Assembly (NCBI GenBank): GCA_016927755.1
Contig: JAFGLZ010000002.1
Location: 1 to 46,900, forward strand
Source of the DNA: Phycisphaerae bacterium
GTDB taxonomy: Bacteria > Planctomycetota > Phycisphaerae > UBA1845 > JAFGLZ01
Direction: 5' to 3'
DNA length: 46,900 bases
Shown here: in pieces, positions 1 to 8,849 of the stretch
Position numbering within the stretch: the stretch's first letter is position 1
Layout: each line of letters begins with the position of its first letter
Program-made: the position numbers and the translations under genes
The notes under the pieces: generated by a model
What the model was told of the DNA's origin: nothing
Seen by the model: only the letters and a program-made list of their open reading frames with translations
The model's database searches: none

Positions 1-340
1 CCCCGCCGCGCCCCCCAACGCGACCGAGACACCCGAACCGAGACGAAACCAGCGGAATAGCCCCCCCGGCAGGGCGAACCTCCCCGCGAGCCGAAACCCG
101 TCCCCTTTCCGGTCAGACACCCTCCTCGCGGGTGGCACGGGTCCGCGCCGGCAGACCATTCCGGCCGAACAAGCGACCGGTCAGCCAGATGCACCGTTCT
201 CAATCAGCGCGGCGTTCCGCGGCCCCGTGTTTCGTCCCACGTCCCAACGACCATCTGACGCCAAACCACGCTTGCCTCCCGCCATACCATCCAAGCCCGC
301 TCTCTCGTAGGATAGTATCCGGTTTCAAGCGGAGGTCCCC
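1..340. other. Region before the first gene, no clear gene
   Basis: This stretch is C-rich and low in A+T. Frame 1 is open from the window edge to a TAG at 58-60 and would give a short Pro/Arg/Thr-rich tail, so the 3' end of an upstream gene is possible but cannot be recognised. The rest holds no convincing gene. A Shine-Dalgarno-like GGAGGT at 331-336 belongs to the next gene. Confidence 0.3.
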
Positions 341-2587
341 TTGGCAGACACCGTCCCCCCATCGCGCCTTGCCCGCACCGCGGCCTGCGTCCGTCACGGC
401 GTCTCGGCGCTCTGCCTCATCGCCCTGACGTTTCTCCTCTACCTACCCCTCCTCCACGCGGCCTTCGCCTACGACGACACCACCACCATCGTCGCAAACC
501 GCCTCATCGACTCCTTCTCCTTCCAGACCGTCGCCAGGCTCTTTGGCGGCTTCCACCTCAACGACTATTACCCCGTCTTCTACCTCTCCCTCATGCTCGA
601 TCGAAGACTCTGGAACATGAACCCCTCCGGATTCCACCTCACGAACCTCTTCCTCCACGCCGTCAACGTCCTCCTCGTCTACGCCCTCGCGATCCGCCTC
701 GCCGCTCGGACGACCGCGCCCTCCGACAACGCCCGGCCCGCCCTGTCGAGCTGGCTCCTCGCCATGATCGCCGCGCTGCTCTTCGCCATCCACCCCAACC
801 ACGTCGAGCCCGTCGCCTGGCTCACCGGCCGAAAGGTCCTCCTCGCCGGAATGTGGGGCCTCCTGGCCGTCCACGCCTACCTCACCGGCCTGACCGACGA
901 CCGCCGCCGATGGCCCGCCGTCGCTGCCGCCATCCTCTGCGCCGCCCTCGCCTGCATGAGCAACGTTTACGCCATGGTCGTCCCCGTCCTCATCGTCGTC
1001 GTCGATCGCAACGTCACCAAGCGAACCTGGCTCCGCGCGTCCTGGATCAACTGGCCGCTCGCGCTCGTCTCCGCCGGCGCCGTCGTCATGAAGCTCCTCA
1101 GCCGCATCGGCGGCGTCGCCAGGCCCAGCCAGTTCGACTCCAAGACCGAGTGGCTCTGCACCACCGTCGCCCTCTACTGGACCAACCTCCGTAGCCTCTT
1201 CGCTCCCTACGGACGAAACGTCCTCTATCCCAGCGAGGTCGTCCACGCCCCCGCCGAGCTGGCGTTTCAGTTGGGCGCCGGCGCCATCCTCGCCACCCTC
1301 GTCCTGCTCTGGATCGTCCGCAAGCGAGGCCTGTGGAACATCGGCCTGATGTGGTTCCTCCTCGCCCTCCTGCCCACCTCGCAGCTCGCACGCCACCACA
1401 TCTTCCGAGCCGACCGATACCTCTACTTCCCCGGCATCGGCGCATGCCTCCTGGCCGGGCTCATCGTCGCAACACTATGGGCGTGGTCGCGCCGATGGCC
1501 GTGGCGACTCCTGCTAATCGCCCTCTGCCTCGTCGTCCTGACAACCCTCGCCCGCGCCTCACGCGCCCGAACGCATGACTGGACCGACGACGAAACCCTC
1601 TGGACCGCCTCTCTCGCCCAGAACGAACAAAACGCCGACGCCCACCAGAGCCTCGGCTGCATGCTCATGCGCCGAGGCAAGCCGCAAGACGCCCTCGACC
1701 ACCTCCGCCGAGCCGTCGACCTCCGCCCCGGACACGTCGACGCCCACAACACCCTCTGTAGCCTCCTCCTGCAAATGAACCGACCCGAAGAGGCCGTCAA
1801 CGAAGGCAAGCTCGCCGTCGAGATCCGCCCCGACCTGCCCGAAGCCAAGTTCAACCTCGCTAGGGCCCTCATGGCAACCGGCGACTACGCCCTCGCCCTT
1901 CAACAGTTCCGAAGAGGCCTCGAGCAGAAGCCCACCGACATCGGCGCACGCTACTACCTCGCCAGGACCCTATCGGCCATGGGACGAACCCAAGACGCCG
2001 TCGACGCCTACCAACACGCCCTCGCCCTCAACGACGGCTACGTCGAAGCCAGATACGCACTCGCCCTCGCCCTCATCCAGCTCGACCGCAACGACCAGGC
2101 CCAGCGCGAGCTCACAAGATTAGTCACCGACCACCCCGACTTCGGCCAGGCCTACTGCCGCCTCGCCGAGCTCGCCGTAAAACGCCGAGACGATCGCGCC
2201 GCCGTGGAGTGGTGCCGAAAAGGCATCCAGGCCCAACCCGCCCTCGCTGAGCCCAGGAACAACCTCGCCTGGCTGCTAGCCACCTCCCCCGACCCCGACT
2301 GCAGAAACGGAGCTGAAGCCCTAGCCCTAGCCAAGCCCCTAACCGAAGGCCCCGGCCAAACCGACCCCGCCGCCTGGGACACCCTAGCCGCCGCCTACGC
2401 CGAGCTAGGAGAGTTCAACCAAGCCGTCCACGCCGCCCAACGAGCCATCGAACTAGCAGAAAACCAAAACAACCCCGCCCTAACCAACCGCATCCGCCCC
2501 CGCCTAGACCTCTACCGCGCAAGCCGTCCCTACCGCCAACCCCCCACAACCACGCCCTCGATCCCTCCCCCCACTTCCTCCTTCTGA
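341..2587 (+). CDS. Polytopic membrane protein with C-terminal TPR repeats, TMTC/GT-C-like
   Basis: The protein has 748 residues. The N-terminal half (about 20-410) is a multi-spanning membrane domain. It carries an early Asp-Asp in FAYDD (residues 42-46) followed by a loop, and the signature HPNHVEPVAWLTGRK (151-165). These are hallmarks of TMTC-like GT-C proteins, in which DD and HP..E..AW..GR are conserved. The C-terminal half (about 420-735) is a run of tetratricopeptide repeats, for example around 'NADAHQSLGCMLMRRGK'. Known relatives are probably lipid-linked-sugar O-mannosyltransferases; activity here is inferred. TTG at 341 is chosen because GGAGGT lies 4 bases upstream and the membrane domain starts soon after; there is no closer ATG. 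Codon choice is extremely C-rich, unlike the genes after 4 kb. The gene stands alone. Confidence 0.8.
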   Translation: MADTVPPSRLARTAACVRHGVSALCLIALTFLLYLPLLHAAFAYDDTTTIVANRLIDSFSFQTVARLFGGFHLNDYYPVFYLSLMLDRRLWNMNPSGFHLTNLFLHAVNVLLVYALAIRLAARTTAPSDNARPALSSWLLAMIAALLFAIHPNHVEPVAWLTGRKVLLAGMWGLLAVHAYLTGLTDDRRRWPAVAAAILCAALACMSNVYAMVVPVLIVVVDRNVTKRTWLRASWINWPLALVSAGAVVMKLLSRIGGVARPSQFDSKTEWLCTTVALYWTNLRSLFAPYGRNVLYPSEVVHAPAELAFQLGAGAILATLVLLWIVRKRGLWNIGLMWFLLALLPTSQLARHHIFRADRYLYFPGIGACLLAGLIVATLWAWSRRWPWRLLLIALCLVVLTTLARASRARTHDWTDDETLWTASLAQNEQNADAHQSLGCMLMRRGKPQDALDHLRRAVDLRPGHVDAHNTLCSLLLQMNRPEEAVNEGKLAVEIRPDLPEAKFNLARALMATGDYALALQQFRRGLEQKPTDIGARYYLARTLSAMGRTQDAVDAYQHALALNDGYVEARYALALALIQLDRNDQAQRELTRLVTDHPDFGQAYCRLAELAVKRRDDRAAVEWCRKGIQAQPALAEPRNNLAWLLATSPDPDCRNGAEALALAKPLTEGPGQTDPAAWDTLAAAYAELGEFNQAVHAAQRAIELAENQNNPALTNRIRPRLDLYRASRPYRQPPTTTPSIPPPTSSF

Positions 2588-2619
2588 CTTCTGACCCGGC
2601 GCTTCACCCCCTCTCAACC

Positions 2620-2638
2620 CGCCCCCCGAACGGGGGCG
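2620..2638. terminator. GC-rich hairpin after the TPR gene
   Basis: A 7-bp stem (CGCCCCC paired with GGGGGCG) closes a 5-base loop 32 bases after the stop codon of the TPR gene. There is no T-tract, so it is at best an unconventional terminator. It sits where the + strand changes from C-rich to G-rich. Confidence 0.4.
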
Positions 2639-2763
2639 CCGGAATGCAGCCCAGGGCAACCGCAGGGAGCCCTGGATCCCCTGCCCCTCACGGTGCAGAG
2701 CCCCGAAGACGCCGGGGTCGGGGTCTGGGGTTCGGGGGGAGATGGGGGCGCAGTGCCTGGGTT

Positions 2764-2833
2764 CCCGCAATGTCCCAGGATGTCTCGGAACGGCACGGAA
2801 TGTTCGGAGATGTTCGGAAATGGTGCGAATCCG
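2764..2833 (+). repeat. 10-bp-phased GGAATGT-like array, copy A1
   Basis: Seven degenerate decamers follow one another without gaps. The A of the ATG core (ACG in one unit) falls at 2770, 2780, 2790, 2800, 2810 and 2820, exactly 10 bp apart. The consensus is roughly YYCGGAATGT. Because 10 is not a multiple of 3 the units cannot keep a reading frame, so this looks like a DNA-level feature rather than coding repeats. Confidence 0.8.
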
Positions 2834-2898
2834 AGAGCCCAGGCTCCTGACTTCGGGCTCCAGGGGACGGTGGGACGGGGCGGCGCGGGGGGGCGGTG

Positions 2899-2958
2899 TC
2901 CCATGATGTCCCACAATGTCGCCGAATGTTCGGGAATGGTTGGAAATGGTGCGAATTC
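2899..2958 (+). repeat. 10-bp-phased GGAATGT-like array, copy A2
   Basis: A second array in the same orientation has ATG cores at 2906, 2916, 2926, 2936 and 2946. Its end (GGAAATGGTGCGAAT at 2942-2956) is identical to 2816-2830 in the first array, an offset of 126 bp. The following 45-50 bp are also similar in both copies. The stretch 2764-3005 is therefore a diverged tandem duplication of a unit of about 126 bp made of an array and a G-rich tail. Confidence 0.8.
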
Positions 2959-3149
2959 GGGACCGCAGAGCCCGGGCTTTGGGCACGAGGGGATGGTGGG
3001 CGGGGGGGAGGTGGTGGTCGGGAGTTTGGGCATTTCGTTCTCCTTGCGATTGTGGTGACGCTTGCAGACTCGGTCTTGTTGATATGGGGGTCGGGGGACT
3101 GGTGAAAGACGCGAGACAGTGAACGGGGGGTGGTCGGCGTGGGGTGACA

Positions 3150-3510
3150 GTGGGCGTCGGGGCAGCTTGCCCCAGACCTTCTCGCGCGCCCGATCGCTGA
3201 CGGCCTGGAAGGCATGGAGATCGGGGTCCTCAGAGCGTCGGAGGAAGCCGCCGGCGGTGGTGAGATCGAGGATGCGATAGGCCCCGACCAGGTGCTTGAC
3301 GGCCTGGGAGTGCTGGAGGCTGGCGATGTCCTCGATGCACTGATCATCGACGTTGAGGTTGTACACGTGGGTCAGGACGTGGTCGGACTCGCTATGGGGC
3401 ATGTGGAGCTTGAGCAGGTGGGTCAATCGGTTAATGTCGCGGTCGATGCCGAGCCGCGCGGCCTGATCGTGGGCGAGGGTGAGTCCGCCGTACGGGGTGA
3501 CCTTGCCGCA
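3150..3510 (-). pseudogene. IS1380-family transposase remnant (N-terminal part)
   Basis: Read on the minus strand, about 117 codons translate to a chain with GGLTLAHDQAARLG, then HLLKLHMPHSESDHVLTHVY, CIEDIASLQHSQAVKHLVGA, and RILDLTTAGGFLRRSEDPDL, ending near REKVWGKLP. This order of motifs is that of the N-terminal region of IS1380-type transposases (compare HLLKVHLPYHESDHVL, CLEDIELRR and PDPTTAGDFCRRF in the family). The catalytic DDE core is missing: downstream of about 3150 the frame runs into proline-rich translation of the repeat region. No terminal inverted repeats were found. It is a dead fragment. The DNA from 3511 to about 3770 shows nothing I recognise beyond a possible eroded 5' end of this element. 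Confidence 0.7.
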
Positions 3511-3772
3511 CTGCTGTGTCCTGAGGGGGCCTGTCGGTTGCGAAAGACGGGTCCGGGGCGTTTGTCGTCGGGCCAGAGCAGCGGCTGGTCCTGATGTCGC
3601 CGTATGGTGCGGGTCCGCGGGGGTCGCCGGATGCGTGGAGCACGTTGCGAAGGGCGTCGGGATCGGGCAGAAGAGTTCACTTGAAGGGCCTCCTTGCCGA
3701 GCGATTACTGCGTTTGTGCAAAGCACAGTATACCGCGGCTTGAAGGCCTTTTCTTGTGCTCGAAGCGAACGG

Positions 3773-4030
3773 GGTCCGCTTATTCTGGGCATAGAAGGCG
3801 GAATCGCCCTGATTCGAAGCCAGAACGTACACGACCACGAACTCAGATGGAACGGTTTGGCGAGGATCAGTGAGGACGCCGCCGATAGGCTACAAGACGT
3901 TGTTGTCGAGCCCGAAGACATTCTTTTCAACATCACGGGGCGCTCCATTCCTAGAACTTGCGTGGTGGACCCCGATGCACTTCCAGCATGTGTCAACGAG
4001 GTAGTCACAAAGCCTGTGGGAATTGGATGA
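3773..4030 (+). pseudogene. Type I restriction specificity subunit (HsdS-like) fragment
   Basis: The + strand frame carries ALIRSQNVHDHELRWNG, then ISEDAADRLQDVVVEPEDIL, LFNITGRSIPRTCVV and a VNE ending. This is the order of the conserved stretch in a target-recognition domain of HsdS proteins (IRSQNV, ISEE, GDVLLNITGASIGR, VNQH). Only about 85 codons are left. There is no start codon or ribosome-binding site, no second recognition domain, and no hsdR or hsdM gene nearby. The stop at 4028-4030 cuts the domain short. It is best read as the relic of a lost restriction-modification locus or a transferred fragment. From 4031 to 4207 nothing is recognisable. Confidence 0.6.
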
Positions 4031-4207
4031 AGGAGGGGGCATCCTCCTGGGTTGTTTCAGAAGACCCATTACCAAAGGAGGAGCCCCGATGGGCATGTAG
4101 CGACAAACCTGAAATCGAGCCCATATCTTGCAGGGACTTTCAGCGCCAACTGACAAACATGTCCTAGAGTGTCACGCAGATCATGCACGACTCCCCGCGT
4201 ACACCGA

Positions 4208-4237
4208 TTGACATCGTCGGCGCCATTGTGGTATTAG
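4208..4237 (+). promoter_or_regulatory. Sigma-70-like promoter before the sensor-kinase module
   Basis: A perfect -35 box TTGACA (4208-4213) is separated by 18 bases from TATTAG (4232-4237, four of six matches to TATAAT). Transcription would begin near 4244, leaving a 5' leader of about 36 bases before the kinase ATG at 4280. Confidence 0.55.
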
Positions 4238-4279
4238 GATGTCTCAAGCTCTGACTCGGCGGTTGGCGGCACGGGAATC

Positions 4280-7200
4280 ATGGCTGAGCCTACTTTGAGG
4301 TCAGTTCTGGATCGAGCCCGGCTCCGGGGCCTCTTGAACGGGGCATCCATCGTGTTCCGGGCGCAATGTGCGGCGCTCGACGATCGCGGTAGGGTATTCG
4401 TGCGCGCGGAGAGTTCGTCGTTTCGAGATGGCTTGCCCTTCGATGTCTCGCCGACACTCTTCCGGGTCGGACTGCTCGCAAAGCCGCTGCACACGAAGTG
4501 GCAACGGACTTTTGCTGACATGCTGGACCGCGCGAAGAGCTCTGGTCGGCCCCAATGGGCCGAGTTCTCCGGTGCCAGATTGCGTGTCTTCCAGTGCGCC
4601 GCGCCAATCGTGGCTGGGAACGAGTGCGTAGGCTTCCTGGTGAGCGGCAAAGTGCCGCTCGCGCCGGTGCCTGGCCTGGCAAGGGTGTCTGCGGCGCTGG
4701 AGGCGCAGGCTCGATCGGTTTCGGACCGTAAGGTAGCCACGGCATTGCGTTGCGTGGGCGCGCTGCCCAAGGACCGGATACCCGTGCGGCTGAGGATGGT
4801 CGGTGAGATGGCTGCCTGCGCGTCCCGAGTCGTGGTGCAGATGTTGCAGATGCTCCATCAGCGCGAAGCGCGCCAGGCAAGGGCACACGTCCAAGCCTTT
4901 GCCAAGGTCGTGCAGGCGATCAACACAGGACAAACCGAGAACGAGATCCTCAAGGTGGTTGTGGGCCAAGGGTTCCGGTTGGTCAATGCGGACCATGGGA
5001 CGATCCACGTGTGGGACCCCAGAGCGGAGAAGCTGATCTGGCGGGCAAACCGGACCCCCCCGGGCGTGCGAGCGAAAGTGAAGGTAGGAGCGGCATCGCC
5101 GCTGGAGAAGGGTGTTGTCGGCTGGGTGTTCAGGAACAGGAAGCCTGCTCTGATTCGCGACCTCAAGAAGGAGCGCCGGTGGCGGAAGATATACTGGGAG
5201 GGATTCGAGGGGATTAGGTCTGAGCTTGCCGTGCCGCTGGCTTGTCCGTCCGGGCCTGTTGGTGTTCTGAATGTCGAATCTTGCCAACCGAACGCCTTCA
5301 CGGAGGAGCACAGGGAGATTCTGCAGGCACTGGGCGACCACGCTGTGGTGGCTCTTCAGAGAACCGAGCACTTCCGTACGAAGAGCCGTCAACTGGAGGC
5401 CTTCGCGACTGCGGCCTCGAAACTCGGGCCACCGTATACGCTTGAGGAGCAATTGAAGTCCATTGTGCATCAGGCGGTGAGGGCCGTCGGGGGCTCGGTC
5501 GGGAGCATCAAGCTATACGACGACCGGTACTCCGGAGACCGGAAGGGCGCCCTGCACTTCGTCGCGGCCTGTGACGCCGATGGAAAGGACATGGGGCAGC
5601 TGTTGGGAGGTAAGCCGTTCAAGGTCTTTGTGCCGAAGGGAAGCGCCCGAGACAGCGTAAGCGCCGCTGTTTTCCGGAGCCGACGGGGCAGGGCAACTCC
5701 AGACACAAGACTGGAGCCCGTCTGGCAACACGTATCTTGGCCAGTTCGCTCTGGGATCCACGTGCCGATGCTGGTCCACAACCACCCGGTCGGCATCCTC
5801 GCGGTGGACAGTCCGAGGGTGGATGGATTCACGGGGGACGACCTCGACGTACTCCAACGCCTGGGCAACCAAGCCGCCGTGGCCGTCGAAAACGCGTGGC
5901 ACGACGAACTTGTCGCACGGGTGCGACAGATCCTGCCTGACATGATGACCATTTCGCCGCGTGAGACGCCCGGGGAGCACCGCGCCCAATTCCTGGCCAG
6001 GCTCGCTGGGATCGTCTGGGACGTGATGAAACCCAGGGCGTGTACGATCGTCGTGCCGCAGGAAAACGGGGACGGTCACCTGATCGTACCCAAGGGCTGT
6101 GAGTACGGGATCCAGCGGCGCCGCTCTCTTCGCCTCTGGGCCGGTCAAGGCTTGGGGGGGCGAGCGATCAAAACCAGAAGGATCCAAGAGTCCAGGAACG
6201 TCCAGGCCGATGCTCGGTTCGGCGAGAAGGGTCTGGCGGCACGGTCCGGCCTGGTCAGCGCCTTGTCGGTCCCCATCGTCGCAGGCAAGAGGAGCATCGG
6301 CGCACTCAACTACTATGCGGGGTTCAAACGAAGTTTCAGCGAGTTCGAGAGACGCGCACTTCAGACGATATGCGGCATTGCGGGGGGCGTGGTAATCGCC
6401 ACGGCGCAGGCGGAAAGGCGCCGCGTCGAGGGCATTCTTGAGGCCACTGGCACTGGGGTGACTCTGGTGGGGGTCCCGACGGATTGGGCGGAAAGGCGAC
6501 AGCGGTACAAGGAGGGTGACCCGGACTGGAACCTCAACTTGCAGATGCGACTGCTCTACATCAACAAAAGGCATCGCGAATATGCCCCTCAGGCGAAGGT
6601 GGGCGACGTTTGCTACAAAGCGTTTAACACACCGAGGCAAGACCGGCCTTGCTGGTGGTGTCCGACGCTGCGGGCCATGTTAACCCACCGGGCTCAGACG
6701 TCGTTCACGCACTCGCCGGCGCCGCCAAAGAGGCGCGTCGAGCACTTCCAAGTGACCGCGTCTATTCTTATGGAGGCGAAACGTCCCATCGCCGCCATTG
6801 AGAGCACCTTGCTTGTCACCCGCGAACTCGAGGGGGCCCACTTCTCGACGCGGCTCGTGGACCTGGCTGACGAGGAAGATGCGTTCCGCCTCGGCGCAGA
6901 GTGCCTTGGTCGCGGCTGTCACGCTGACCGCGTCGCCTACGCAGAGTTGCTGGACGGACGCACCCTCGCTATCAGGCGCATCTACACAGTAAACGCACGC
7001 GCGGAAGCCCGAGAACGGAGGGCCTATTCACCTTGGACTCCGAAAACCCCAAGGGCTCTACCACCCGTGTACAGATACTTCGAAGAACGGGAGCACTTGA
7101 AGCAGTGGCTGTTCACGAAGCGCTCTCGTCATCCTGACGTCGGCAAAGAGCTCTGCTCGGATGCCAGCGAAGCCATCCTGGCCACCATCAAGGGGCGCCG

Positions 7201-8830
7201 CGGAGTCGCCGTTCTCGATGGGACAGCGATGCCCGATAGCGTTCGCGCCCTCGCTCTCTTTGGCAATGTCCAGAAGGCTCAATTAGTGCGCTTGGGTGCC
7301 AAGGAGAAGCTCTGGGGTTGCGTAATCCTTGTCCATGAGAAGCCACCGAGCGAAGTCCCCGCACCCAGGCCCGCTGCCGATGGAGTCGAGCGCGTTTCAG
7401 AACTCCGCTGGTCTGCCGAGGTGTCAAACGAGCTCGCCAACAGAATCGAAAGCCTCAGGCTAGGCAGAGCCCTGGAGGAGGTTGCAGCCTTCCGCAAGAC
7501 GATCATCGACGAAGCGCCGGTCGGCGTCCTGAGGACTGACCGGCGGGGGATCGTCACCTCGGCCAACCGCGCCTGGCAAGAGATGGCTTCCCAGGACCCA
7601 ACAGGTAGAAGCGTCTTCGAGTTCGGAGGTGTCCGAGCCGCGGGCATTGTCGGCAAGCTTCGTGCTGCCCTACGCGGCCAGGAGTTCGAGTTGCACAAGA
7701 CACGGTTCCGTTTCGAATCCGGGAAGGAGATGGTGGTAAGTGCGCGATGCGTGCCTCTCAAAGAGAAACGTCGGGTCACCGGGCTCTTAGTCAGTTGTTG
7801 GGACATGAGCGCGATTGAGACGGAGTATAGTCGACTCGTCAAAAACCTGGAGTTGATTGCACTCGGACGACTAGCGGCGGGAGCGGTTCACGAGATCATG
7901 AGCCCGGCGAGGGCGGTGGACTATGCTTCGCAACGGATGGGCCGCACACTTCCCAAGCTCATGGCTGCCGAACGCAGCGTCCTGGCGACCACCGTCTCAG
8001 AGAAGGCTAGGATCCTACTCCGGGGTGCGGCGAGCGGAGTTCTACCATGGCTTGCGCGCGACGGGCCGCCTCTGCCTCTGGCCCAGGACGCGGAGATCGA
8101 GAAGACGCACGCCACGCTTGTGCGATATGGGGTACGCTGTAATCGGCTCGATGCGGGAGTCCTGACGCGAACTGGGCTGTCAGTCCACATGCACAAGCTT
8201 CTAGCAGCGTGCGGGACGCGGATAGCGCGACAGCACATCGTCGCCTACCTGGTAAGCCTGGCGAGCATCGCCGAGGCCACCAACAGCATCCGCCACAGCA
8301 TTCTGAGGATCCGACGGCTGGCGAGGGCTTTGAGGTCGCATGCGTTCGTCGAATCTGGCCGACGACGGCAGGAGGACCTTCACCAGACCATCGACGCAGC
8401 CCTCCTAATTCTAATCGGACAGCTAGGTCAGCTTGACACCGACGTCAAGAAGTACTATACGCCGCGTGTCATCAAGCTGAAATGTGTCCCGGGGCAGTTG
8501 ACGCAGATGTGGCGGAACCTCCTCGAGAACAGCTTGAAAGCCATTCGCAAGTCTGGTCATCGAGGGCAGATTAGCATCACAACGCGTGCGAGGGGCGGCG
8601 CAGCCGTTGTAACGGTTAGCGACAACGGCAGTGGTATCCCGCTCGATGTGGGCCTGGGGGCATTGGGGACCGCTATGCCCGAGGTCGCCAGAGGGCAGAC
8701 AACTAGGTACGGGCTGTGGATCGTCAGACAGACCGTCGAGAAGCATGGCGGACGGCTCCGCTTGCGACGCCTGCAGAAGGGCGGGACCTCGGTAACCGTC
8801 ACACTTCCTATGTGGAAGAAGGGCAGTTGA
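4280..8830 (+). CDS. Large hybrid sensor: PocR-like, multiple GAF, PAS, histidine kinase
   Basis: This 1516-residue predicted cytoplasmic kinase has no membrane segments. Residues 10-190 look like a small-ligand sensory domain of PocR type (a core ending CAAPIVAGNECVGFLVSG at 106-123). GAF domains follow at about 205-360, 380-540 and 565-710. A PAS-like domain at about 715-840 contains Cys778 and the pair CWWC (791-794), a typical metal or redox PAS signature. Another GAF-like stretch lies at about 860-1020 and a PAS at 1065-1180. The H-box GAVHEIMSP puts the phospho-acceptor at His1204. The ATPase domain shows an N-box with N1413/N1417, DNGSG at 1448-1452 and YGLWIVR near 1477. It should autophosphorylate and pass phosphate to the adjacent receiver protein. 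The spacer after the H-box is unusually long and helical. The signal is unknown; four or more sensory domains suggest integration of several internal cues. Confidence 0.85.
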   Translation: MAEPTLRSVLDRARLRGLLNGASIVFRAQCAALDDRGRVFVRAESSSFRDGLPFDVSPTLFRVGLLAKPLHTKWQRTFADMLDRAKSSGRPQWAEFSGARLRVFQCAAPIVAGNECVGFLVSGKVPLAPVPGLARVSAALEAQARSVSDRKVATALRCVGALPKDRIPVRLRMVGEMAACASRVVVQMLQMLHQREARQARAHVQAFAKVVQAINTGQTENEILKVVVGQGFRLVNADHGTIHVWDPRAEKLIWRANRTPPGVRAKVKVGAASPLEKGVVGWVFRNRKPALIRDLKKERRWRKIYWEGFEGIRSELAVPLACPSGPVGVLNVESCQPNAFTEEHREILQALGDHAVVALQRTEHFRTKSRQLEAFATAASKLGPPYTLEEQLKSIVHQAVRAVGGSVGSIKLYDDRYSGDRKGALHFVAACDADGKDMGQLLGGKPFKVFVPKGSARDSVSAAVFRSRRGRATPDTRLEPVWQHVSWPVRSGIHVPMLVHNHPVGILAVDSPRVDGFTGDDLDVLQRLGNQAAVAVENAWHDELVARVRQILPDMMTISPRETPGEHRAQFLARLAGIVWDVMKPRACTIVVPQENGDGHLIVPKGCEYGIQRRRSLRLWAGQGLGGRAIKTRRIQESRNVQADARFGEKGLAARSGLVSALSVPIVAGKRSIGALNYYAGFKRSFSEFERRALQTICGIAGGVVIATAQAERRRVEGILEATGTGVTLVGVPTDWAERRQRYKEGDPDWNLNLQMRLLYINKRHREYAPQAKVGDVCYKAFNTPRQDRPCWWCPTLRAMLTHRAQTSFTHSPAPPKRRVEHFQVTASILMEAKRPIAAIESTLLVTRELEGAHFSTRLVDLADEEDAFRLGAECLGRGCHADRVAYAELLDGRTLAIRRIYTVNARAEARERRAYSPWTPKTPRALPPVYRYFEEREHLKQWLFTKRSRHPDVGKELCSDASEAILATIKGRRGVAVLDGTAMPDSVRALALFGNVQKAQLVRLGAKEKLWGCVILVHEKPPSEVPAPRPAADGVERVSELRWSAEVSNELANRIESLRLGRALEEVAAFRKTIIDEAPVGVLRTDRRGIVTSANRAWQEMASQDPTGRSVFEFGGVRAAGIVGKLRAALRGQEFELHKTRFRFESGKEMVVSARCVPLKEKRRVTGLLVSCWDMSAIETEYSRLVKNLELIALGRLAAGAVHEIMSPARAVDYASQRMGRTLPKLMAAERSVLATTVSEKARILLRGAASGVLPWLARDGPPLPLAQDAEIEKTHATLVRYGVRCNRLDAGVLTRTGLSVHMHKLLAACGTRIARQHIVAYLVSLASIAEATNSIRHSILRIRRLARALRSHAFVESGRRRQEDLHQTIDAALLILIGQLGQLDTDVKKYYTPRVIKLKCVPGQLTQMWRNLLENSLKAIRKSGHRGQISITTRARGGAAVVTVSDNGSGIPLDVGLGALGTAMPEVARGQTTRYGLWIVRQTVEKHGGRLRLRRLQKGGTSVTVTLPMWKKGS

Positions 8831-8849
8831 GCCCGAAAGGAAGAGTCTC

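Noticed and set aside
443..1399. A 318-codon minus-strand frame opposite the TPR gene
   Set aside because: The translation is Glu/Gly/Asp-rich, as expected opposite C-rich coding DNA, and lacks any motif or ribosome site.
2764..2958. Possible CRISPR array
   Set aside because: Units are 10 bp, contiguous and degenerate, with no constant repeat or spacer and no cas genes.
2614..4008. A 464-codon open frame on the minus strand covering the repeats and the transposase relic
   Set aside because: Only the middle part is homologous to a transposase. The ends are Pro/Ser-rich translation of G-rich repeats and the frame has no start signal, so it is not an intact gene.
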